Shown here piece after piece: positions 1-6,465 of a stretch of 64,000 nucleotides of DNA (positions are counted from its first letter, which is position 1; every line of letters starts with the position of its first letter). The notes below the pieces were generated by a model that worked only from the letters and a program-made list of their open reading frames with translations, was not told where the DNA came from and did no database searches. The translations under genes were made by a program, and so were the position numbers. This DNA comes from Spongiibacteraceae bacterium (GTDB lineage Bacteria > Pseudomonadota > Gammaproteobacteria > Pseudomonadales > Dasaniaceae): positions 40,491 through 104,490 of the forward strand of contig JANQLG010000011.1 in the NCBI GenBank assembly GCA_028280715.1. The letters run 5' to 3'.

Positions 1-230
1 TTGCTAAGGAGAATTTTAGCTTTCCGAAGCTTTTCACGAGCGTCTTTCAAGCTTACTGTTGGATAGACTCCAAGAGCCAGAGTCTTGCGCTTGCCACCAA
101 ATCGGTAATCAAAACGCCAGTACTTGCTGCCGTTCCTTTTAATGAGAATGTACAGCCCACCGCCGTCTGCCATCTTGTAGTCGGTGGCGTGGGGTTTTGC
201 CTCTTTCACCTGGATATTCACTAGAGCCAT
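1..230 (-). CDS. P4-type tyrosine integrase, N-terminal part (cut by window edge)
   Basis: About 76 codons from an ATG at 230 run off the left edge. The sequence starts MALVNIQVKEAKPHATDYK, and MADGGGLYILI, GSKYWRFDYRFGGKRKTLALG and YPTVSLKDAREK follow. This is the arm-binding N-terminal domain (DUF4102) of P4-like site-specific tyrosine recombinases that integrate islands at tRNA 3' ends. The catalytic domain lies outside the window. The gene lies 170 bp downstream of the tRNA-Leu 3' end and on the same strand, the same geometry as the complete integrase at 50485-51732 beside tRNA-Ser. No clear ribosome-binding site precedes the start. Confidence 0.85.
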   Translation of the reverse strand, partial: MALVNIQVKEAKPHATDYKMADGGGLYILIKRNGSKYWRFDYRFGGKRKTLALGVYPTVSLKDAREKLRKAKILLS

Positions 231-231
231 G

Positions 232-268
232 TGACGGTACCAATCGAAATTGAACCACGATACCGTCA
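232..268. promoter_or_regulatory. Inverted repeat at the integrase start
   Basis: TGACGGTA (232-239) and TACCGTCA (261-268) form perfect 8-bp arms 21 bp apart, starting 2 bp upstream of the integrase ATG. A related AATACCGCTA follows at 271-280. The other integrase in this window also has an inverted repeat at its start codon. The site is a candidate for integrase autoregulation or arm-type binding, but no function can be proved from sequence. Confidence 0.4.
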
Positions 269-365
269 AAAATACCGCTAAATTTTCTGGCTGTCAATAG
301 ATGCTAATGGAAGTAAACAGATAGGGCATATTCATAATATGTTGTTTTTATTGATTTTTTTAGAA

Positions 366-396
366 AATCCAGGACGTCCTGGGACGTCGCTGGATT
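366..396 (-). terminator. Rho-independent terminator of the tRNA operon
   Basis: On the minus strand AATCCAG, a bulged C and GACGTC pair with GACGTC and CTGGATT across a CCAG loop: 13 base pairs, followed by TTTTCT. It starts 7 nt after the CCA end of tRNA-Leu. Confidence 0.8.
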
Positions 397-402
397 GGTA
401 CT

Positions 403-489
403 TGGTGCCCGGGGCCGGACTTGAACCGGCACGGCCGTGAAGCCGGGAGATTTTAAGTCTCCTGTGTCTACCAATTCCACCACCCGGGC
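403..489 (-). tRNA. tRNA-Leu (anticodon UAA)
   Basis: An 87-nt gene read on the minus strand, with acceptor arm GCCCGGG/CCCGGGC, a long variable arm typical of class II tRNAs, anticodon TAA in GACTTAAAATC, T-arm GGTTCAAGTCC and an encoded CCA. It is the last gene of a Gly-Cys-Leu tRNA operon, the same order as glyW-cysT-leuZ in E. coli. Its 3' end is the probable attachment site of the island to the left. Confidence 0.95.
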
Positions 490-514
490 AGGGCCAGTCT
501 TTCGACTGTAAAGA

Positions 515-588
515 TGGAGGCGCGGGTCGGAATCGAACCGGCGTACACTGAGTTGCAGTCAGCTGCATAACCACTCTGCCACCGCGCC
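515..588 (-). tRNA. tRNA-Cys (anticodon GCA)
   Basis: A 74-nt gene on the minus strand with acceptor GGCGCGG, anticodon GCA in GACTGCAACTC, T-arm GGTTCGATTCC and an encoded CCA. It is the middle gene of the Gly-Cys-Leu operon. A damaged copy of its 5' part lies between it and tRNA-Gly. Confidence 0.95.
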
Positions 589-614
589 GTATTTTGTTTC
601 TTGGCAAATAACAT

Positions 615-694
615 CGCCGGTTCAAAACCGGCCCTTTTAATCCGCCGCAGCGCTTGAGTTGCAGCCCGATACATGATCACTCTGCCACCGCGCC
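615..694 (-). pseudogene. Decayed tRNA-Cys copy
   Basis: Read on the minus strand, 694-678 repeats the first 17 nt of tRNA-Cys exactly (GGCGCGGTGGCAGAGTG), and CTGCAACTCA of the anticodon loop recurs at 664-655. The anticodon stem no longer pairs and the 3' acceptor strand is missing. A perfect hairpin (GCCGGTT, loop CAA, AACCGGC; 615-631) sits about where the T-arm should be. This looks like a tandem duplication of tRNA-Cys that has lost function. It lies inside the operon transcript. Confidence 0.7.
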
Positions 695-754
695 ATATTT
701 TCTAACAGGGTGTTTTCTAGCTATGTACGTGCTTAACGTTAATGCCTGGAAAAC

Positions 755-830
755 TGGAGCGGGAAACCGGGTTCGAACCGGCGACCTCAACCTTGGCAAG
801 GTTGCGCTCTACCAACTGAGCTATTCCCGC
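755..830 (-). tRNA. tRNA-Gly (anticodon GCC)
   Basis: A 76-nt gene on the minus strand with acceptor GCGGGAA, D-arm AGCTCAGTTGGTAGAGC, anticodon GCC in CTTGCCAAG, T-arm GGTTCGAACCC and an encoded CCA. It is the first gene of the tRNA operon. Confidence 0.95.
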
Positions 831-917
831 ATTAGGAGTTAAAGGGCTCTTTTATGATTTCTCGCGAACACCTTTTCGTCCTGCTACTTATACACCCAAA
901 TGCCGTGGGTTGAAAAG

Positions 918-952
918 TGCGCCTATTCTAATGGGTCGATTTTGAGAGTCAA
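918..952 (-). promoter_or_regulatory. Sigma-70 promoter of the tRNA operon
   Basis: On the minus strand TTGACT (952-947) and TAGAAT (930-925) are 16 bp apart, and a GC-rich discriminator (AGGCGC) follows, as is usual at stable-RNA promoters under stringent control. The start would lie about 90 nt upstream of tRNA-Gly. Confidence 0.6.
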
Positions 953-1083
953 GAAAACAACTTTGAAGAAGCCAATTATTTAGGTAAGTTTTTGTTTTGT
1001 AGGATGTTTATGGCAAAAGATAGACTGTTTTGCTCGTTTTTTGTTCGGGTCTGGTGTGTGATCGGTCTGTCTGAGCGTGATGA

Positions 1084-3381
1084 CTATTTGAGTAACAACA
1101 CTTGTACTTTATGAGAAACCGCGAATAGGGCATCAATATGCATGATGGCCCTTGTATCGTCGGGGAGGATAAAGTTCAGCGGCATATCGGAATGAAATGC
1201 ATGGCTGTGGTCAGTAATGAATAAGTGCCCGGCTTCAGATATTGCCAACAAACAGGGCTGAGGCTCATCCTTTGCAATAAATTTGGCCTGAGTGAGATTG
1301 GTACTCAGGATACGGTAGTTGAGATTGAGTTTAAATTGCTGGCTGCGCTCGCTGCGGGTGATAACCCCTAAACGGAGTTGCTCCTCTTCTGTGTTTTCGT
1401 TTTCTTCGCTGTTATTTTCAGTTTCGGGCAGTTGGACGAATAAAGTCAATTGGCCGATATCTAAGGGTAGGGAGGCTGTTGGTTCCTGTGTTTGAAGGTA
1501 GAGTTGATCATCTACTTGTTTTGCAAATGACCAATTGGCTTTTCCGATGATCGGTTTCGCCGGTGCCTCTTTAACAGCTTTTCCTTTTTTAATAAGCGCA
1601 TTGCGCTCATTCGTATACTGATAATTTAAATAACTGTAGGTTTGTTCAATGCCTGGGTAAGCTTTTATTTTTAATGGTTCATAAACAGAAAATGAAGGCA
1701 TAAATTTTTGTGAACGATGTTGCGCCACTGATTGATTCAGTGCTGATGTCAGGGTACAGGCAAAGTGCGGTTTAATGGCGGCCAAAATTTTATTGGCTGG
1801 TTTTAAAGTATTGGCCTGTAACCATTCGGTACATTGCCGATAATCTTTTTCAATGGCATTAAGTAATCGATCAACTCTAATGACGGTTTCATTATTGTTG
1901 GTTTGTTGATTACCTGACTGTTCGAGTTTCGGTGCGCTGCTGTGATCAGCTTTTATCATCCAATTGAATTGTTCTTTGCCGTTTGATTGTTGGGCAAGAT
2001 ATTGCTCCGTAACCAGGCTCAACAGTGTGATTTTATCGAGCAGATAGGGATGAAGCGCTTTATAGAGTAGTGGCGAAATGTTCCTGGTATCAAGCGCAAG
2101 ATAGGTTTGATACAGAAAATACAGAGCTTTAATACTCGTATCACCATGCAACACCGACGATTGAATAGGCATGGTAATCAATTGTGGTTCGTAGAGAGAT
2201 AATGCTTTAAAGAGTTTGTTAATCGTCTTAACCGAAGCGGTTGGCACGCTACTGTGTATAGCTGTAGCCAGACGTAGCTCAAGAAATAGTAACTCGATTA
2301 ATGTTATCGCCAATTTGTTAGCGCTATTGCGCTGAGGACCGTAGATCACATTAGCTGCTTCGTACAAGCCTGCATAAAGTTGCTTGTAACCACTGATCAG
2401 ATGTTTGAAGGTATTGTGGCAGGCTTCCGCTAGTTCTAAACGTTTACTATCACCAGCAAAATTGGGTTTGCTTTCAAAGCGGGTGATAATGTCAAGCGTT
2501 TGCTCAATTAGGTAGGGGCTATAGGCATCTAAAACATGCTGGCGGTTTGATGCCGACAGTTGGCATTTGGCAATCTTGGCCAGATCTGATTCTGCCTGTT
2601 TAAATAAAGAGTGATGAGATTTTTTTGCTTCGATTAATTTACGAACGTCATAACCAGTGGCAATGTGGTCGAATTCTTTTTTGTGTTTTTGAATCGGAAA
2701 ACTAAATTCAAGCGGAAGTTCACGCTCCGGTAAGCTACGGCCTAAATATTCGTCAAGGTTTGCCTTTGATGCTTTAAATTGTTGCTCCGCTTTCAATTTA
2801 ATTTTCTGCGCCAGCGTTTGAGATTCTGGCGGTGAAGGAGCTTCTTCAAAACCCTCTTCGGGAATATATTCTTCAATTAACGGTTGGTCAGGTTCATCGT
2901 TATCCTCTTTGATAGAAGATGATACCAGGGAATTATTTAATCCAGTCGCTGAGATATTGAGAGGTGCTTTATTTGAGGCGCTTTGGGTTGAGGTAAGAGT
3001 TGCTGTTATCGACTCCGCCTTAGTTGAGTCGGTGAGAAATTGAGAGAAATCTTTGTTGAGATACTTGGCCGTATTCTGATTTTCCTGAATCGGAACCTCT
3101 GCTTTTGGCTCCGATTTTTGGCTTTCAGTCGGCTGCGTTGCTTGTTTCGGCTGATTCAGCGCTGAATCCAGCTCATCTTCACTGTTGAACAGTGCATCGT
3201 CGTAGTGTTCTTTGGTTTCAAGCTCAATTTCGTAACTCTGGTAATCCTTTACTGGCACACTGCTAATGGCTTCTTGCAGTTCCTGCGCTGAAGCTGAGGG
3301 ATTTTCTTCATAGCTTTTGCTGCCTGCTTTCTCTTTAGTAGCGGGCTTGCCGGGAGTGGGCTGTTCTTCCTGTGAAGACAT
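1084..3381 (-). CDS. Hypothetical protein, 765 aa, acidic disordered N-terminus
   Basis: I do not recognise a named family. Residues 1-210 are rich in Glu, Ser, Pro and Gln with no predicted fold, and contain an acidic stretch (EEYIPEEGFEEAPSPP). Residues 225-560 look mainly alpha-helical. The last 140 residues look beta-rich (GQLTLFVQLP, LRLGVITRSE) and weakly recall the PilZ-like C-termini of large Pseudomonas proteins, but the PilZ RxxxR motif is not clear. There is no signal peptide or membrane segment, so it is probably cytoplasmic. It lies alone between the tRNA operon and a small plus-strand gene. A link to cyclic-di-GMP is speculative. Confidence 0.7.
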   Translation of the reverse strand: MSSQEEQPTPGKPATKEKAGSKSYEENPSASAQELQEAISSVPVKDYQSYEIELETKEHYDDALFNSEDELDSALNQPKQATQPTESQKSEPKAEVPIQENQNTAKYLNKDFSQFLTDSTKAESITATLTSTQSASNKAPLNISATGLNNSLVSSSIKEDNDEPDQPLIEEYIPEEGFEEAPSPPESQTLAQKIKLKAEQQFKASKANLDEYLGRSLPERELPLEFSFPIQKHKKEFDHIATGYDVRKLIEAKKSHHSLFKQAESDLAKIAKCQLSASNRQHVLDAYSPYLIEQTLDIITRFESKPNFAGDSKRLELAEACHNTFKHLISGYKQLYAGLYEAANVIYGPQRNSANKLAITLIELLFLELRLATAIHSSVPTASVKTINKLFKALSLYEPQLITMPIQSSVLHGDTSIKALYFLYQTYLALDTRNISPLLYKALHPYLLDKITLLSLVTEQYLAQQSNGKEQFNWMIKADHSSAPKLEQSGNQQTNNNETVIRVDRLLNAIEKDYRQCTEWLQANTLKPANKILAAIKPHFACTLTSALNQSVAQHRSQKFMPSFSVYEPLKIKAYPGIEQTYSYLNYQYTNERNALIKKGKAVKEAPAKPIIGKANWSFAKQVDDQLYLQTQEPTASLPLDIGQLTLFVQLPETENNSEENENTEEEQLRLGVITRSERSQQFKLNLNYRILSTNLTQAKFIAKDEPQPCLLAISEAGHLFITDHSHAFHSDMPLNFILPDDTRAIMHIDALFAVSHKVQVLLLK

Positions 3382-3648
3382 GATCGTGCGTAATCTTGTT
3401 AATCAGTGACTTCAACTATAGCAATCATTCCTTAGTGTTGTTGAAAACCTGTGGTGCGTTGGATAAATATTAAAGTAATTACAGTTGAACTGTGCTTTAT
3501 TTCACGATTTAGTAACCTTTTGTTTGCAAAATGTTCAAAAATTGCAAAACACGCTATTTTATTTGCTTGCAATATATGGGATTAATAGACCGGATGATTA
3601 ATCTGGCTGTTCTTAAGTAAGTAAGAGAAGTAAGAGAAAGGTGGAGCG

Positions 3649-3894
3649 ATGTCAGTAAGAGAAGAAAATCAACCGATATCTGACAGTAACACTTGGGTAC
3701 TCACGACCAAGCGGGTGGGTGATTGTGTTGCAGGCTGGGTTGTCGATGAGATATTTGAACGCGATGTTCGTCATCTACAACAAAGTGAGCGCTGCAAATT
3801 GACCTCCTTTTGTTATCCCACTGGAGCAAAAATGGTGCGTGCGCGCTTATTAAGAGCTAATGCATCGGTAAAAGAACAGCAATTGGCCTCTTAG
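3649..3894 (+). CDS. Small hypothetical protein, 81 aa
   Basis: The ATG at 3649 follows a strong ribosome-binding site (AAGGTGGAG), which is the main reason to accept the gene. The product has two Cys residues, no membrane segment, and no family I recognise. Its leader contains a 9-nt direct repeat, GTAAGAGAA, at 3621-3629 and 3630-3638, and a third copy lies in the first codons (3655-3663). A stem-loop follows the stop. Confidence 0.55.
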   Translation: MSVREENQPISDSNTWVLTTKRVGDCVAGWVVDEIFERDVRHLQQSERCKLTSFCYPTGAKMVRARLLRANASVKEQQLAS

Positions 3895-3925
3895 TTTCGA
3901 GATTAGAAGGTTAACTTAAAAAAAA

Positions 3926-3953
3926 GCTGAAGTGCGCAGTTAGCAACTTCAGC
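3926..3953 (+). terminator. Possible terminator after the 81-aa gene
   Basis: GCTGAAGT and ACTTCAGC form an 8-bp stem with a 12-nt loop. The T-run (3965-3970) comes 11 nt later, so intrinsic termination is uncertain. Confidence 0.4.
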
Positions 3954-3970
3954 ATAAAGTGGGGTTTTTT

Positions 3971-4366
3971 GGAGACACTGGAATAGGTTTCTATAAAACA
4001 TACAACCAGCGATACAACCTACAGCGATACTCTCAATCATATCGAGCAATCATGCTTAATAGTTAATACCTAAGCACTCATGCGAGGCTGAATACATACA
4101 ACAATCTCAGTCTAGCGCTTATTTTCACAGCCATTGATAATACCCAGTTAGAACGTCATAGAATTGTGAGATAAATCACTTATTTTTTTGTTGAGGCATT
4201 CAATTTAACTTTCCTTTGATGACCTTTTGTCGTTATTTTGGCCGCTTTGTCACTATTAGTGTCAAAATTTACGTTTTAAGACTTGTTCGTAATGTTTTGT
4301 CCAGATATTTGGCTATAGTATTACTTCATATAGTACTACTTAATTGTTAGAGATAAGTACAGGTCC
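3971..4366. other. Intergenic region, nothing recognised
   Basis: About 400 bp of AT-rich sequence with no credible coding frame, RNA gene or strong hairpin. It must hold the promoter of the downstream response-regulator gene, but I see no close match to a sigma-70 consensus. Confidence 0.5.
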
Positions 4367-4376
4367 AAGAGAAGTC

Positions 4377-5486
4377 ATGCTGGCAAAAACTGAACCTCCA
4401 AAGACTCGTGTGTTGATCATTGATGATTCACGCCTCGTTCGCGTTGCCGTAGCAAAGATGTTTGGTAATGATTTTGAAATCGTACTCGCTGTGGATGGCG
4501 CCAAAGGTTGGGAAATCATTCAACGAGACCCTGATATTGAAGTAGTTTTCACGGATCTGGTGATGCCGGAAATGGATGGATTCGAGTTGCTGGAGGTGAT
4601 TCGAACCAGCAAAAATGAATCAATTTCAAGTCTTCCGGTTATTGTGGCGACAGGCGCTGATAATCCGGAAATGGCAAAGCAAAAAGCGTTTTCCCTAGGC
4701 GCTACTGATTTTATTACCAAGCCTTTTGATGCGACCCAAATGAAAGCGAGGGCGCGATCCTATGCTCACTATCGTAAGACAAACAATCAGCTGAAAGAAC
4801 AGACTACCATCGACCTGCTAACAGGCTTATTGAATAACAGGGGCATGGAAAGGCAAATGGAAAAGGAAATGTCCTTTGTCGCACGTCATCATGCGTCCAT
4901 TACACTGATGTCGATCGAAGTGGATTTCTTTAAAGATTTGTTTATTCGTATTGGTCGTGCTGGTGCCGAGGCTATTATCAGAAAAGTGGCTGATGTTTTA
5001 ATCGATGCCGTTCGTTGTGAAGATACTGTGTCACGAAATGGTGTTGCCAGCTTCCTGGTGGCTATGCCGATGACTCAAGGGCAAAATGCGCTTGAATTGG
5101 CGGAGAGAATTTGCCAAACAGTAGAGGGCTTTAAAGCACGCCTCGATGGAGAGCGTATACCCATTACCGTTTCTGTGGGTGTGTGTTCTGTGGAGTCTGA
5201 CGATGATAATGATGTGCAGACAGTGATTGACGCTGCCGATGAGGCGCTTGCGAGAGCGACAGCCCTGGGGCGTAGCCAGTTGCACCAGCTAACGATTCTT
5301 GAATACAAAAAGCATCTTGCTGAATTACAACGGCATACATTATCCATTGATGATTTACTGGATAAAGTGGCTAATAGTCAGCAGTCGGATGTTATGCCGT
5401 ATCTGGATATTGCGCTTGAGAGACTGGCGCCGTTACTGATCCTTCTCTCCAATGAACAAAAGCAGCGTGTGATAACCTATCGATAA
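4377..5486 (+). CDS. Response regulator with degenerate GGDEF domain
   Basis: An N-terminal receiver domain (residues 10-125) has the acidic pair D16/D17, phospho-acceptor D60 (FTDLVMPEMDG) and K115 (TKPFD). A GGDEF-type domain follows (about 140-300), but GVASF (222-226) replaces the signature. The metal and substrate residues are therefore lost and diguanylate cyclase activity is unlikely; the domain may bind a partner or nucleotide instead. The last 70 residues match nothing I know. I chose ATG 4377, preceded by AAGAGAAG, over an in-frame TTG at 4344. The gene faces ylqF tail to tail, 11 bp apart. Confidence 0.85.
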   Translation: MLAKTEPPKTRVLIIDDSRLVRVAVAKMFGNDFEIVLAVDGAKGWEIIQRDPDIEVVFTDLVMPEMDGFELLEVIRTSKNESISSLPVIVATGADNPEMAKQKAFSLGATDFITKPFDATQMKARARSYAHYRKTNNQLKEQTTIDLLTGLLNNRGMERQMEKEMSFVARHHASITLMSIEVDFFKDLFIRIGRAGAEAIIRKVADVLIDAVRCEDTVSRNGVASFLVAMPMTQGQNALELAERICQTVEGFKARLDGERIPITVSVGVCSVESDDDNDVQTVIDAADEALARATALGRSQLHQLTILEYKKHLAELQRHTLSIDDLLDKVANSQQSDVMPYLDIALERLAPLLILLSNEQKQRVITYR

Positions 5487-5506
5487 GATGCTCGGCATCA
5501 TTTTTT
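5487..5506 (+). terminator. Terminator after the response-regulator gene
   Basis: GATGC, loop TCG, GCATC, then ATTTTTT. The stem is short (5 bp) but the T-run is good. It overlaps the last codons of the convergent ylqF gene. Confidence 0.5.
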
Positions 5507-6418
5507 GTTCTTTCGTTGCTGCTTTCTTTCTTCTTCTTTTTTCGCTTTTTCTGCCTTTTGTTTTTCAACGTCTATTAGCTCTTGTTCCATCATTTCCGGT
5601 GTTTCTAGTGTTATTTGACCAAGCTGACCTGAGCGTAGCTCATTAAGTAACAGGGTTGAAATACGTTCTATATCAACCCTGCCGCCACGTCCCAGGCAGC
5701 CTCGTTTAGTGCCCGCTATTTCCAGGAATTCAATTTCGGTTGCAGGGATTTCTGCTAATGAAAAACGCTCTGCTAAACGTTCCGGGTAAGTTTTCAAAAG
5801 ATAGTCGACGGCAAAAAAAGCGACATCATCATGACTAATAGCGGTATCTTTAATCGCCCCGGTAGTAGCCAGTCGATAGCCGCTCTTTTCATTTTCGACT
5901 TTTGGCCAAAGCATACCTGGTGTATCAAATAACATAATGCCGTCATCGAGTTTTATTTTCTGGAGGCCTTTGGTGATAGCCGGTTCGTTACCGGTTTTAG
6001 CTATAGACTTTCCAGCAAGCGTATTAATTAGGGTAGATTTGCCCACGTTAGGTATACCCATAATCATGACGTTGAGTGTTTTGTGTTGATTATTGTTTTG
6101 CGGCACTAGTTTATGGCATAACTGAGAAAGTTGGCGAATCTGATCGGGTTTTTCAGTAGTAACCGCCTGCGTAGTGATTTGGTGTTTGTTTTTATAGTAA
6201 TTAATCCAACAGCTAGTTAATTCAGGATCAGCTAAATCACTTTTGGTTAATACTTTAATGCGTTTTTTTTCTCCACAGATTTCATCAATCATTGGGTTTT
6301 CGCTGCTATAGGGAATGCGAGCGTCCAGCACTTCAATAATTAAATCGATAATAGGCAAAATTTCTTTTATTGCTTTGCGGGACTTGTGCATATGCCCCGG
6401 GAACCACTGAATCGCCAT
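5498..6418 (-). CDS. ylqF: Ribosome biogenesis GTPase YlqF/RbgA
   Basis: 306 aa with the circularly permuted GTPase order typical of YlqF/RbgA: G4 TKSD (58-61) comes first, then the P-loop GIPNVGKST (121-129) and G3 DTPG (165-168). The start MAIQWFPGHMHKSRK is the family signature. The protein helps late assembly of the 50S ribosomal subunit. The C-terminus ends in a Lys/Glu-rich tail (KKEEERKQQRKNKK) that probably contacts rRNA. It is transcribed alone, convergent with the response-regulator gene. Confidence 0.93.
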   Translation of the reverse strand: MAIQWFPGHMHKSRKAIKEILPIIDLIIEVLDARIPYSSENPMIDEICGEKKRIKVLTKSDLADPELTSCWINYYKNKHQITTQAVTTEKPDQIRQLSQLCHKLVPQNNNQHKTLNVMIMGIPNVGKSTLINTLAGKSIAKTGNEPAITKGLQKIKLDDGIMLFDTPGMLWPKVENEKSGYRLATTGAIKDTAISHDDVAFFAVDYLLKTYPERLAERFSLAEIPATEIEFLEIAGTKRGCLGRGGRVDIERISTLLLNELRSGQLGQITLETPEMMEQELIDVEKQKAEKAKKEEERKQQRKNKK

Positions 6419-6465
6419 AATACAATCTTGTTTGTCTGTGTTTTTTTAAGTGTAACGATGATTTT

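Larger units (their letters stand above)
1..402. mobile_element. Edge of a genomic island inserted at tRNA-Leu
   Basis: An integrase of the tRNA-targeting P4 family points away from the tRNA-Leu 3' end, which is the usual layout at the integrase end of an island. The rest of the element and its other attachment site would lie left of the window, so the insertion is inferred from geometry only. A strong terminator hairpin remains directly after the tRNA, so the island either brought its own or the crossover lies beyond the hairpin. Confidence 0.5.

Noticed and set aside
332..842. Open frames on both strands across the tRNA cluster
   Set aside because: They are made of tRNA sequence (for example GGGIGRHRR-like runs) and have no ribosome-binding sites.
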